From G958295935 sp965224235 (lineage in GTDB: Bacteria > Chloroflexota > Dehalococcoidia > Lucifugimonadales > Lucifugimonadaceae): 64,000 nt of DNA. The first letter of the stretch is position 1. Every line of letters begins with the position of its first letter. Of this stretch, positions 1-9,589 are shown piece after piece. The notes under the pieces are model-generated. The model was given only the letters and a program-made list of their open reading frames with translations, was not told the origin of the DNA and made no database searches. The stretch is taken from the NCBI GenBank assembly GCA_965224235.1, contig CBDCYP010000002.1, forward strand, positions 1,984,001 to 2,048,000. Reading direction: 5' to 3'. The translations under genes were made by a program, and so were the position numbers.

Positions 1-2507
1 CCCCATTCCGTGATGTTGCTGACGCGCTCGCCGTCCTCTGTATAACGGTAGAGGGGCAAGCATTGGGTTTTTTCCAGCAAATCATGTCCATACACGCTGC
101 TTGTTGCTAGCACCTGGAACGGCTTGCTGGAGCTAGTACCTGAAAAGCAGATGACCTTGTTCTCTTCAGAACTGTCATGCGGAAATATGCGCGGCAGTTG
201 GTACCGGCGATGAATGACAATTGGCGCGTAGTAACAGTACTTGGACACAAATGGCCTGAATAAAGCTTTTTCGATTTGTCGAGTCGCAAACTTTATCGGG
301 CGCCCTTTGACCAAATGCGTTTCCAGTTCGGACGTCCACTTGATAGACCTGTCCACCCAGTCACCTACACCACCCGGGTCAGGGCGTTCAACTGAATACC
401 GTTCCATTTCTCCGAGGTATGTTCCTACGAACGTCGCCATCTTGTCCGAAAGCGCGTCGCGGCCGAAATCCCAAACCCACTCACCCCTAGCCGAAACAAC
501 CCCCAAGGAATACAGACCGAATATAGCCCGTTCTTCGTTGGCGGATTTGGCCCGCTTCGTCTGACGGTTAGCCACCGGGATCAAGGAGTCAAAGTTGGTG
601 TCGGTCTGATCAAGCCAGTTGTTTTTCTTGTCGGGGACGATGTCTTCCAGAGCCGTATCGTCCAGTTCGGTATGACGCAGGTAAGCCAGCTTATCCGCAG
701 CAAGCTCTTCGTCCCGACGAGAGGCGTAGTGAATACCACATGTGCCGAGTTTGGATTGTTCTCGAACGAAGAACCCTATGGCCACGCCGGTCTGTATGCC
801 GAAGACGTTGTGGGTCGTGCCGGCAATCTTGGGATTGCGCCTGACATCAGAGGCCAAGTCGAGGATATAAATGTCGCTGAACTCGTTGACCGCGGCCTTT
901 CGGAAACCATCATCTTGCCGGGCATCCAGGTAGGACCGGTTGCTGACGAACGCTATGATCCCGTCATCCGTCAGCCGGTCGCTGGCCCAACGGATGAACC
1001 GCTTGTACATGTCGTACTGCTTGGTCTTCTGCGCCGTGCTTTCCTTTACGTATGAGTCCTTGATGCGCCGGTCTATTTCCGGATACTCGCGGTTCTTGTT
1101 GTTGTCGTTCTCATTCTGCTGATTGGCGTTGTACGGCGGATTGCCGATGATGACGCTGATCCGCTTCTCGTTCTGCGACTGGACACGTATCCAGTTGTCC
1201 GTTGACAGCCCGCCCAGGTTGAATGCGCTCTGCCGGGTCACGCCGCCGCTCGTGGCGCCCTGCCCCTCCCAGTCCATGTTGTCCAGCGTGTCCACGAAGC
1301 AGAGGTTCGGGAATTCAAGGTACCGCCCGGTCCGTTCTTTGTACGAGTACTCGATGTTCAGGTTGGCAATGTAGTACGGCAGTATTGCCACCTCGTTGGC
1401 GTGGATCTCATTGAGGTACTTGTGCTCCAGGCGGTCTTCCGGAAGGAACTTGATTAGGCTGGTGATGAACGTGCCGGTACCGGTCGCCGGGTCAAGAATC
1501 TGCACGTTTTCGTCCTCCAGACCGCGCCCGAAGTGTTTCCTGAGCAGGTGGTCCGCGCCGCGGATGATGAAATCCACTACTTCATTGGGGGTGTACACGA
1601 CGCCCAGACGGTCGGCCGCGGCGGGGTTGTAGGCCTTGTAGAAATCCTCGTAGATGTTCTTGAGGAACTGCTGCTTTTCGGCATAGTCGGCGATGTCGTC
1701 GGCTGCGCGGCCGATGGCGCCGTAGTAGGTGCGGAGGCGGTCTATCGACTGTCGCCGCAAGTCCCCGGTGAAGAAACTTTGCTCCAGCGCGTCCAGCCGC
1801 TGGGCGATATCGTTTTCGCGATGGAACTGCTCTTCCGCGAAGACGCGCAGGAAGATGTCTTTCGTCAGGATGTGCTGTAGAAGCATCTCCCGGACATCCG
1901 CCTCCGACACGTCCGGCCCAATACTCTCATGGCAGAGATCGAGAAATTCAGACGCGGCGGCCTGGTAGTCCGAACTGTGGGCCTCGGCTTCCTCTATGGT
2001 CCTGCGAAGATTGGAGAGTACGTCCGGCAGGTCCGTCTTGAACTGGCTCAGAGCCTGGCGGAATTCCTCGATCTGCGGGAGTTCGTAATCGAGGAACCGG
2101 CGAATGAGGCGGTGCAGTTCGCCAGGGCGCGACATGTCGACGCGCATCGCAACGTCGCCGTTCTGGTAGAGGACGGCGGTCTGCGTGTCCTCGAAGATGA
2201 TGTTGTCGCGCGGGTAGCCAACGTTTAATTTGCGTTGAATCTCATCGTCGAGGTTGTCGTCGGCGTCTTTTGCTTCCCAAAAGCCCCGCGCTAGTCGCAA
2301 AGTGTCTTTCACCGTTCCGTCCGGCCTGATCCCCGCCGTGGTGGACAACTCCGGCACCAACATCAACTTTTCTTTGTGGTCGCGGCAGTACGCATTCAGA
2401 CAGTTCGCGAATGCCAGCCGGATGCTCTGTTCATTGGTTGAGCCCCCAAACGAAATGAGCCCTTCAAGCTCCTCACGGTAGCGCACGATATGCGGATAAT
2501 CTGCCAT
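1..2507 (-). CDS. Type ISP/IIG-like restriction-modification enzyme (3' end outside window)
   Basis: Single-polypeptide restriction-modification enzyme that would methylate adenine and cut DNA. The frame is open from ATG at 2507 to the window edge, about 835 codons, with no stop. Seen: an N-terminal nuclease-like segment with GFWEAKD (Glu78, Lys80; the E-x-K of PD-(D/E)xK nucleases), the SAM-binding motif DPATGTGTF from residue 339, and the adenine methyltransferase motif NPPY at residues 456-459. The distal part carries FRPFVSKYCYY and CLPLYRYTEDGERVSNIT, which resemble the C-terminal specificity region of type ISP enzymes. Known ISP enzymes such as LlaGI have a helicase between nuclease and methylase. 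None is visible here, so a type IIG-like, helicase-free form is inferred. No separate specificity subunit or methylase is seen upstream of its start; what follows its 3' end is outside the window. IS insertions begin 222 bp upstream of its start. Family call is firm, subtype less so. Confidence 0.85.
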   Translation of the reverse strand, partial: MADYPHIVRYREELEGLISFGGSTNEQSIRLAFANCLNAYCRDHKEKLMLVPELSTTAGIRPDGTVKDTLRLARGFWEAKDADDNLDDEIQRKLNVGYPRDNIIFEDTQTAVLYQNGDVAMRVDMSRPGELHRLIRRFLDYELPQIEEFRQALSQFKTDLPDVLSNLRRTIEEAEAHSSDYQAAASEFLDLCHESIGPDVSEADVREMLLQHILTKDIFLRVFAEEQFHRENDIAQRLDALEQSFFTGDLRRQSIDRLRTYYGAIGRAADDIADYAEKQQFLKNIYEDFYKAYNPAAADRLGVVYTPNEVVDFIIRGADHLLRKHFGRGLEDENVQILDPATGTGTFITSLIKFLPEDRLEHKYLNEIHANEVAILPYYIANLNIEYSYKERTGRYLEFPNLCFVDTLDNMDWEGQGATSGGVTRQSAFNLGGLSTDNWIRVQSQNEKRISVIIGNPPYNANQQNENDNNKNREYPEIDRRIKDSYVKESTAQKTKQYDMYKRFIRWASDRLTDDGIIAFVSNRSYLDARQDDGFRKAAVNEFSDIYILDLASDVRRNPKIAGTTHNVFGIQTGVAIGFFVREQSKLGTCGIHYASRRDEELAADKLAYLRHTELDDTALEDIVPDKKNNWLDQTDTNFDSLIPVANRQTKRAKSANEERAIFGLYSLGVVSARGEWVWDFGRDALSDKMATFVGTYLGEMERYSVERPDPGGVGDWVDRSIKWTSELETHLVKGRPIKFATRQIEKALFRPFVSKYCYYAPIVIHRRYQLPRIFPHDSSEENKVICFSGTSSSKPFQVLATSSVYGHDLLEKTQCLPLYRYTEDGERVSNITEW

Positions 2508-2820
2508 GGGCGTTACCCGTCGTCCGTCCGGCGGGCGACCGCGCGTATATGCGCACTTGGGTTGGCAGGTGTTGGGTGATTTGGCGCGTGCATCGGATAG
2601 GTGGGGGGATTCGCGGCGCGGCGGCATCGTCTTCGCAGTTTGCGGATGCTGATGATATCGCGCGTCGGCCGTGATAGTCCCTTGGCGTGTCCGGCCAGTC
2701 TGACTGAGACACACCCATGTCACCCTGAGAGCCTGTGAATAAATCATTTATGCTCCTATGGTATTGAGAGGCTGATTGCTGGACAACGATATTGGGCAGC
2801 CATATCGGCGAGGTGAACAC

Positions 2821-4063
2821 ATGAGTGAAGAGACGCTGTTTGAACTTCCGGCCATCGAGGAGAAGCGAGCGCCTGCGCCAACGAGTCCGGGTGAGGCCCG
2901 GGTGCTGCGGCCGGTGCGGAATCAGCCTGAGTGGGCGGTATTGGACCTGGAATCTCGGTTGCCTCAAGAGCATCGGGCCCGTGTTATATGGAGCTTTTTG
3001 GAGAGGTTGGACCTGTCGGCCTTTTATGCGCCGGTCAAGGCGGTGGAGAACCGGCCAGGCCGCCCAACGACAGACCCCAAAGCGCTGCTGGCGTTGTGGC
3101 TTCTGGCCACGGTTGACGGTATAGGGAGCGCCCGCCGGCTGGCGCGTTTGTGCGAAGAGCACGACGCCTACCGCTGGATGAGGGGGAACGTACCTGTCAA
3201 CTATCACATGCTCTCTGACTTCCGGGTAGCCCACCAGGAGGCGCTGGACGGCCTTTTGACCCAGATCATAGGTTCTCTGATGGCCGCAGGGGCGGTCCTG
3301 CTGGAGCGTGTGGCTCAAGACGGGATGCGGGTGAGGGCGAGCGCCGGCGCCGCGTCCTTTCGCGGCGCGCAGGGATTGAAGAGGTGCATGGAGGAGGCGC
3401 GGGCGCAGGTGGAGCGGCTGGCGCAGGAGCGGGAGCGTCCCGATTCCGGTGTGACGCGGCGTGAACGTGCGGCGCGGGAGCGTGCGGCGCGAGAGCGGGA
3501 GGAACGGGTCCGGGAGGCGCTGTCGTACTTGCCCCGGGCACAAGCGAAGAAGGAACGACAACAGCACACCAAGGCGAAGGCTCAGCGTCCCAAGGTTACG
3601 AAGGCGCGGGTATCCACCACAGACCCCCAGGCAACGGTGATGAAGATGCCGGATGGCGGCTTCCGGCCAGCCTGCAATATCGAACTGGCCACTGATAGCG
3701 CCAACGGGATCATCGTCGGAGTAGGGGTCACATCGTCGGGTACGGACGCAGGGCAAGCGGCGCCCATGGAGGAACAACTGGTCAGGCGGACGGGCCGGCG
3801 CCCTGACTCCTACCTGATGGACGGGGGCTTCGCTACCCGGGAGGACATCACCGCTCTGGAGCAACGTGGGGTGAGTGTGTATGCGCCGGTGAGGTTGCCC
3901 CGGAACAAGCCCGAACGGGAGCGTTACGATCCCCGCTACGGGGACGGGCCGGACGTGGCAAGGTGGCGTCAACGGATGGCCACCGGCGAGGCCAAAGCCA
4001 TATACAGGCAGCGGGCGTCTGTAGCCGAGTGGACGAACGCCCAGGTGCGTCTTCACGGAGTGA
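2821..4063 (+). pseudogene. Transposase of IS copy 1, disrupted by IS insertion
   Basis: The sequence matches the intact 446-residue transposase up to the codons for RLHGV, where copy 2 enters at 4064. Reading continues only a few codons into copy 2 and stops at 4077. The missing C-terminus (SQFNVRGLAKI...) resumes at 5707 in the right-hand fragment. It has one private substitution near 3572 (CGA where the other copies have CGC), silent in the transposase frame. The truncated product would lack the end of the DDE domain and is probably inactive. Confidence 0.9.
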
Positions 4064-5703
4064 GAGCCTGTGAATAAATCATTTATGCTCCTATGGTATT
4101 GAGAGGCTGATTGCTGGACAACGATATTGGGCAGCCATATCGGCGAGGTGAACACATGAGTGAAGAGACGCTGTTTGAACTTCCGGCCATCGAGGAGAAG
4201 CGAGCGCCTGCGCCAACGAGTCCGGGTGAGGCCCGGGTGCTGCGGCCGGTGCGGAATCAGCCTGAGTGGGCGGTATTGGACCTGGAATCTCGGTTGCCTC
4301 AAGAGCATCGGGCCCGTGTTATATGGAGCTTTTTGGAGAGGTTGGACCTGTCGGCCTTTTATGCGCCGGTCAAGGCGGTGGAGAACCGGCCAGGCCGCCC
4401 AACGACAGACCCCAAAGCGCTGCTGGCGTTGTGGCTTCTGGCCACGGTTGACGGTATAGGGAGCGCCCGCCGGCTGGCGCGTTTGTGCGAAGAGCACGAC
4501 GCCTACCGCTGGATGAGGGGGAACGTACCTGTCAACTATCACATGCTCTCTGACTTCCGGGTAGCCCACCAGGAGGCGCTGGACGGCCTTTTGACCCAGA
4601 TCATAGGTTCTCTGATGGCCGCAGGGGCGGTCCTGCTGGAGCGTGTGGCTCAAGACGGGATGCGGGTGAGGGCGAGCGCCGGCGCCGCGTCCTTTCGCGG
4701 CGCGCAGGGATTGAAGAGGTGCATGGAGGAGGCGCGGGCGCAGGTGGAGCGGCTGGCGCAGGAGCGGGAGCGTCCCGATTCCGGTGTGACGCGGCGTGAA
4801 CGTGCGGCGCGGGAGCGTGCGGCGCGAGAGCGGGAGGAACGGGTCCGGGAGGCGCTGTCGTACTTGCCCCGGGCACAAGCGAAGAAGGAACGCCAACAGC
4901 ACACCAAGGCGAAGGCTCAGCGTCCCAAGGTTACGAAGGCGCGGGTATCCACCACAGACCCCCAGGCAACGGTGATGAAGATGCCGGATGGCGGCTTCCG
5001 GCCAGCCTGCAATATCGAACTGGCCACTGATAGCGCCAACGGGATCATCGTCGGAGTAGGGGTCACATCGTCGGGTACGGACGCAGGGCAAGCGGCGCCC
5101 ATGGAGGAACAACTGGTCAGGCGGACGGGCCGGCGCCCTGACTCCTACCTGATGGACGGGGGCTTCGCTACCCGGGAGGACATCACCGCTCTGGAGCAAC
5201 GTGGGGTGAGTGTGTATGCGCCGGTGAGGTTGCCCCGGAACAAGCCCGAACGGGAGCGTTACGATCCCCGCTACGGGGACGGGCCGGACGTGGCAAGGTG
5301 GCGTCAACGGATGGCCACCGGCGAGGCCAAAGCCATATACAGGCAGCGGGCGTCTGTAGCCGAGTGGACGAACGCCCAGGTGCGTCTTCACGGAGTGAGC
5401 CAATTCAACGTACGGGGACTTGCCAAAATCACCAGCGTAATGCTCCTTGTCGCCGTGGCCCACAACCTCCTGCGTTGGGAGGCGTTCATGGCGTAGGCAG
5501 ACACGGGGGTTAAGCAGGCACAGCCGATAAGCTCCGGACCAGTCAATCCGGATTCCCTAGTGAATTCGCCCGGAAAGCGGCCAATGCTGTCCCGCAATTC
5601 TGCCTCCCTCAACAAGCGCCCGCCCCGGTGAAACTTCCCAATGGCGCCTTCCGCCACCAACATGCCGCCTAACAACAACAGAACCCAAAAAACTCACAGC
5701 CTC
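4064..5703 (+). mobile_element. IS1182-type element copy 2 (nested in copy 1)
   Basis: Complete 1640-bp element with ends GAGCCTGTGA and GAGGCTGTGA (complement at right). TGA is duplicated at 4061-4063 and 5704-5706. Rejoining the flanks restores the copy 1 reading frame GGAGTGAGCCAATTC, so the junctions are unambiguous. The right end differs from copies 3 and 4 by GCC for GCT near 5647, a variant shared with copy 5. Confidence 0.95.
4156..5496 (+). CDS. IS1182 family transposase
   Basis: DDE transposase that would move its 1640-bp element. The chosen ATG (4156) starts MSEETLFELPAI, with GAGGTG six bases upstream; a TTG 45 bases earlier is also open. Seen: an N-terminal InsH/DUF772-like part (about residues 25-160, RPGRPTTDPKALLALWLL), a highly charged Arg/Glu coiled segment (about residues 195-265), then the catalytic part with TTDPQATVMKMPDGGFRPACN and YLMDGGFATREDI, which supply the acidic active-site residues of this family. 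Length of 446 residues is normal for IS1182. The long antisense frame through this gene is a composition shadow. Intact, so possibly active. Confidence 0.93.
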   Translation: MSEETLFELPAIEEKRAPAPTSPGEARVLRPVRNQPEWAVLDLESRLPQEHRARVIWSFLERLDLSAFYAPVKAVENRPGRPTTDPKALLALWLLATVDGIGSARRLARLCEEHDAYRWMRGNVPVNYHMLSDFRVAHQEALDGLLTQIIGSLMAAGAVLLERVAQDGMRVRASAGAASFRGAQGLKRCMEEARAQVERLAQERERPDSGVTRRERAARERAAREREERVREALSYLPRAQAKKERQQHTKAKAQRPKVTKARVSTTDPQATVMKMPDGGFRPACNIELATDSANGIIVGVGVTSSGTDAGQAAPMEEQLVRRTGRRPDSYLMDGGFATREDITALEQRGVSVYAPVRLPRNKPERERYDPRYGDGPDVARWRQRMATGEAKAIYRQRASVAEWTNAQVRLHGVSQFNVRGLAKITSVMLLVAVAHNLLRWEAFMA

Positions 5704-6011
5704 TGAGCCAATTCAACGTACGGGGACTTGCCAAAATCACCAGCGTAATGCTCCTTGTCGCCGTGGCCCACAACCTCCTGCGTTGGGAGGCGTTCATGGC
5801 GTAGGCAGACACGGGGGTTAAGCAGGCACAGCCGATAAGCTCCGGACCAGTCAATCCGGATTCCCTAGTGAATTCGCCCGGAAAGCGGCCAATGCTGTCC
5901 CGCAATTCTGCCTCCCTCAACAAGCGCCCGCCCCGGTGAAACTTCCCAATGGCGCTTTCCGCCACCAACATGCCGCCTAACAACAACAGAACCCAAAAAA
6001 CTCACAGCCTC

Positions 6012-6303
6012 TGAGCGAAGCCGAAGGGTCTATGAAGTAGTATTTCTTGTTAATGCTGAAGAGGGACATGTCACCATGTCACCCTGAGCGAAGCCGAAGG
6101 GTCTATGAAGTAGTATTTCTTGTTAATGCTGAAGAGGGACACGTCACCCTGTCACCCTGAGGGAAGCCGAAGGGTCTATGAAGTAGTATTTCTTGTTAAT
6201 GCTGAAGAGGGACATGTCACCATGTCACCCTGAGGGAAGCCGAAGGGTCTATGAAGTAGTATTTCTTGTTAATGCTGAAGAGGGACATGTCACCATGTCA
6301 CCC
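6012..6303. repeat. 73-bp tandem repeat, four units
   Basis: Units start at 6012, 6085, 6158 and 6231, exactly 73 bp apart. Each opens with TGAGCGAAGCCGAAGGGTCT or TGAGGGAAGCCGAAGGGTCT, continues with TATGAAGTAGTATTTCTTG and ends with GTCACC. A fifth unit would begin at 6304, where IS copy 3 has inserted after the TGA. The dispersed REP-like motif is thus the core of the unit. No coding potential is visible. Confidence 0.95.
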
Positions 6304-6306
6304 TGA

Positions 6307-7946
6307 GAGCCTGTGAATAAATCATTTATGCTCCTATGGTATTGAGAGGCTGATTGCTGGACAACGATATTGGGCAGCCATATCGGCGAGGTGAACACAT
6401 GAGTGAAGAGACGCTGTTTGAACTTCCGGCCATCGAGGAGAAGCGAGCGCCTGCGCCAACGAGTCCGGGTGAGGCCCGGGTGCTGCGGCCGGTGCGGAAT
6501 CAGCCTGAGTGGGCGGTATTGGACCTGGAATCTCGGTTGCCTCAAGAGCATCGGGCCCGTGTTATATGGAGCTTTTTGGAGAGGTTGGACCTGTCGGCCT
6601 TTTATGCGCCGGTCAAGGCGGTGGAGAACCGGCCAGGCCGCCCAACGACAGACCCCAAAGCGCTGCTGGCGTTGTGGCTTCTGGCCACGGTTGACGGTAT
6701 AGGGAGCGCCCGCCGGCTGGCGCGTTTGTGCGAAGAGCACGACGCCTACCGCTGGATGAGGGGGAACGTACCTGTCAACTATCACATGCTCTCTGACTTC
6801 CGGGTAGCCCACCAGGAGGCGCTGGACGGCCTTTTGACCCAGATCATAGGTTCTCTGATGGCCGCAGGGGCGGTCCTGCTGGAGCGTGTGGCTCAAGACG
6901 GGATGCGGGTGAGGGCGAGCGCCGGCGCCGCGTCCTTTCGCGGCGCGCAGGGATTGAAGAGGTGCATGGAGGAGGCGCGGGCGCAGGTGGAGCGGCTGGC
7001 GCAGGAGCGGGAGCGTCCCGATTCCGGTGTGACGCGGCGTGAACGTGCGGCGCGGGAGCGTGCGGCGCGAGAGCGGGAGGAACGGGTCCGGGAGGCGCTG
7101 TCGTACTTGCCCCGGGCACAAGCGAAGAAGGAACGCCAACAGCACACCAAGGCGAAGGCTCAGCGTCCCAAGGTTACGAAGGCGCGGGTATCCACCACAG
7201 ACCCCCAGGCAACGGTGATGAAGATGCCGGATGGCGGCTTCCGGCCAGCCTGCAATATCGAACTGGCCACTGATAGCGCCAACGGGATCATCGTCGGAGT
7301 AGGGGTCACATCGTCGGGTACGGACGCAGGGCAAGCGGCGCCCATGGAGGAACAACTGGTCAGGCGGACGGGCCGGCGCCCTGACTCCTACCTGATGGAC
7401 GGGGGCTTCGCTACCCGGGAGGACATCACCGCTCTGGAGCAACGTGGGGTGAGTGTGTATGCGCCGGTGAGGTTGCCCCGGAACAAGCCCGAACGGGAGC
7501 GTTACGATCCCCGCTACGGGGACGGGCCGGACGTGGCAAGGTGGCGTCAACGGATGGCCACCGGCGAGGCCAAAGCCATATACAGGCAGCGGGCGTCTGT
7601 AGCCGAGTGGACGAACGCCCAGGTGCGTCTTCACGGAGTGAGCCAATTCAACGTACGGGGACTTGCCAAAATCACCAGCGTAATGCTCCTTGTCGCCGTG
7701 GCCCACAACCTCCTGCGTTGGGAGGCGTTCATGGCGTAGGCAGACACGGGGGTTAAGCAGGCACAGCCGATAAGCTCCGGACCAGTCAATCCGGATTCCC
7801 TAGTGAATTCGCCCGGAAAGCGGCCAATGCTGTCCCGCAATTCTGCCTCCCTCAACAAGCGCCCGCCCCGGTGAAACTTCCCAATGGCGCTTTCCGCCAC
7901 CAACATGCCGCCTAACAACAACAGAACCCAAAAAACTCACAGCCTC
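6307..7946 (+). mobile_element. IS1182-type element copy 3
   Basis: Complete 1640-bp element with GAGCCTGTGA and GAGGCTGTGA termini. TGA flanks it at 6304-6306 and 7947-7949. The left flank reads ATGTCACCCTGA, the same as copy 1. The right TGA is shared with copy 4, which starts at the next base, so copies 3 and 4 form a head-to-tail pair. Confidence 0.95.
6399..7739 (+). CDS. IS1182 family transposase (copy 3)
   Basis: Identical in predicted protein to the copy 2 transposase (446 residues from MSEETLFELP; TTDPQ variant). The frame is intact and the same GAGGTG ribosome-binding site lies upstream. The 200 bp after the stop, up to the right terminal repeat, are non-coding. Confidence 0.93.
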   Translation: MSEETLFELPAIEEKRAPAPTSPGEARVLRPVRNQPEWAVLDLESRLPQEHRARVIWSFLERLDLSAFYAPVKAVENRPGRPTTDPKALLALWLLATVDGIGSARRLARLCEEHDAYRWMRGNVPVNYHMLSDFRVAHQEALDGLLTQIIGSLMAAGAVLLERVAQDGMRVRASAGAASFRGAQGLKRCMEEARAQVERLAQERERPDSGVTRRERAARERAAREREERVREALSYLPRAQAKKERQQHTKAKAQRPKVTKARVSTTDPQATVMKMPDGGFRPACNIELATDSANGIIVGVGVTSSGTDAGQAAPMEEQLVRRTGRRPDSYLMDGGFATREDITALEQRGVSVYAPVRLPRNKPERERYDPRYGDGPDVARWRQRMATGEAKAIYRQRASVAEWTNAQVRLHGVSQFNVRGLAKITSVMLLVAVAHNLLRWEAFMA

Positions 7947-7949
7947 TGA

Positions 7950-9589
7950 GAGCCTGTGAATAAATCATTTATGCTCCTATGGTATTGAGAGGCTGATTGC
8001 TGGACAACGATATTGGGCAGCCATATCGGCGAGGTGAACACATGAGTGAAGAGACGCTGTTTGAACTTCCGGCCATCGAGGAGAAGCGAGCGCCTGCGCC
8101 AACGAGTCCGGGTGAGGCCCGGGTGCTGCGGCCGGTGCGGAATCAGCCTGAGTGGGCGGTATTGGACCTGGAATCTCGGTTGCCTCAAGAGCATCGGGCC
8201 CGTGTTATATGGAGCTTTTTGGAGAGGTTGGACCTGTCGGCCTTTTATGCGCCGGTCAAGGCGGTGGAGAACCGGCCAGGCCGCCCAACGACAGACCCCA
8301 AAGCGCTGCTGGCGTTGTGGCTTCTGGCCACGGTTGACGGTATAGGGAGCGCCCGCCGGCTGGCGCGTTTGTGCGAAGAGCACGACGCCTACCGCTGGAT
8401 GAGGGGGAACGTACCTGTCAACTATCACATGCTCTCTGACTTCCGGGTAGCCCACCAGGAGGCGCTGGACGGCCTTTTGACCCAGATCATAGGTTCTCTG
8501 ATGGCCGCAGGGGCGGTCCTGCTGGAGCGTGTGGCTCAAGACGGGATGCGGGTGAGGGCGAGCGCCGGCGCCGCGTCCTTTCGCGGCGCGCAGGGATTGA
8601 AGAGGTGCATGGAGGAGGCGCGGGCGCAGGTGGAGCGGCTGGCGCAGGAGCGGGAGCGTCCCGATTCCGGTGTGACGCGGCGTGAACGTGCGGCGCGGGA
8701 GCGTGCGGCGCGAGAGCGGGAGGAACGGGTCCGGGAGGCGCTGTCGTACTTGCCCCGGGCACAAGCGAAGAAGGAACGCCAACAGCACACCAAGGCGAAG
8801 GCTCAGCGTCCCAAGGTTACGAAGGCGCGGGTATCCACCACAGACCCCCGGGCAACGGTGATGAAGATGCCGGATGGCGGCTTCCGGCCAGCCTGCAATA
8901 TCGAACTGGCCACTGATAGCGCCAACGGGATCATCGTCGGAGTAGGGGTCACATCGTCGGGTACGGACGCAGGGCAAGCGGCGCCCATGGAGGAACAACT
9001 GGTCAGGCGGACGGGCCGGCGCCCTGACTCCTACCTGATGGACGGGGGCTTCGCTACCCGGGAGGACATCACCGCTCTGGAGCAACGTGGGGTGAGTGTG
9101 TATGCGCCGGTGAGGTTGCCCCGGAACAAGCCCGAACGGGAGCGTTACGATCCCCGCTACGGGGACGGGCCGGACGTGGCAAGGTGGCGTCAACGGATGG
9201 CCACCGGCGAGGCCAAAGCCATATACAGGCAGCGGGCGTCTGTAGCCGAGTGGACGAACGCCCAGGTGCGTCTTCACGGAGTGAGCCAATTCAACGTACG
9301 GGGACTTGCCAAAATCACCAGCGTAATGCTCCTTGTCGCCGTGGCCCACAACCTCCTGCGTTGGGAGGCGTTCATGGCGTAGGCAGACACGGGGGTTAAG
9401 CAGGCACAGCCGATAAGCTCCGGACCAGTCAATCCGGATTCCCTAGTGAATTCGCCCGGAAAGCGGCCAATGCTGTCCCGCAATTCTGCCTCCCTCAACA
9501 AGCGCCCGCCCCGGTGAAACTTCCCAATGGCGCTTTCCGCCACCAACATGCCGCCTAACAACAACAGAACCCAAAAAACTCACAGCCTC
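7950..9589 (+). mobile_element. IS1182-type element copy 4 (tandem with copy 3)
   Basis: Complete 1640-bp element. The left TGA (7947-7949) is also the right flank of copy 3. The right TGA is at 9590-9592, followed by GCGAAGTCGAAGGGTCT, the usual REP-like sequence. So copy 4 either inserted at the duplicated TGA next to copy 3, or the pair arose by recombination between copies. Confidence 0.95.
8042..9382 (+). CDS. IS1182 family transposase (copy 4)
   Basis: Same 446-residue protein with one change, TTDPR for TTDPQ (CGG for CAG near 8849). Copy 5 carries the same change, so copies 4 and 5 share a recent ancestor at this position. Intact frame. Confidence 0.93.
   Translation: MSEETLFELPAIEEKRAPAPTSPGEARVLRPVRNQPEWAVLDLESRLPQEHRARVIWSFLERLDLSAFYAPVKAVENRPGRPTTDPKALLALWLLATVDGIGSARRLARLCEEHDAYRWMRGNVPVNYHMLSDFRVAHQEALDGLLTQIIGSLMAAGAVLLERVAQDGMRVRASAGAASFRGAQGLKRCMEEARAQVERLAQERERPDSGVTRRERAARERAAREREERVREALSYLPRAQAKKERQQHTKAKAQRPKVTKARVSTTDPRATVMKMPDGGFRPACNIELATDSANGIIVGVGVTSSGTDAGQAAPMEEQLVRRTGRRPDSYLMDGGFATREDITALEQRGVSVYAPVRLPRNKPERERYDPRYGDGPDVARWRQRMATGEAKAIYRQRASVAEWTNAQVRLHGVSQFNVRGLAKITSVMLLVAVAHNLLRWEAFMA

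Larger units (their letters stand above)
2729..6011 (+). mobile_element. IS1182-type element copy 1, split by nested copy 2
   Basis: The element occupies 2729-4063 and 5707-6011, together 1640 bp, the same length as the intact copies. It begins GAGCCTGTGA and ends with the complement of GAGGCTGTGA, giving 10-bp terminal inverted repeats with one mismatch. TGA flanks it at 2726-2728 and 6012-6014, a 3-bp target duplication. The target is the dispersed repeat CACCCTGAGCGAAGCCGAAG, which can be rejoined across the element. Copy 2 sits inside its transposase gene and duplicated another TGA (4061-4063 and 5704-5706). Confidence 0.93.

Noticed and set aside
672..2228. Several plus-strand frames between 0.2 and 2.5 kb
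   Set aside because: They are shadows of the minus-strand restriction-modification gene, which carries the DPATGTGTF and NPPY motifs.
2473..5463. Very long minus-strand open frame across IS copies 1 and 2, and similar 470-485-codon frames in other copies
   Set aside because: It is antisense to the transposase, follows the high-GC codon pattern, and has no recognisable domain. The plus-strand frame has clear transposase motifs.
6012..6303. Possible CRISPR array because of regular spacing
   Set aside because: The whole 73-bp unit repeats, with no unique spacers and no cas genes nearby.
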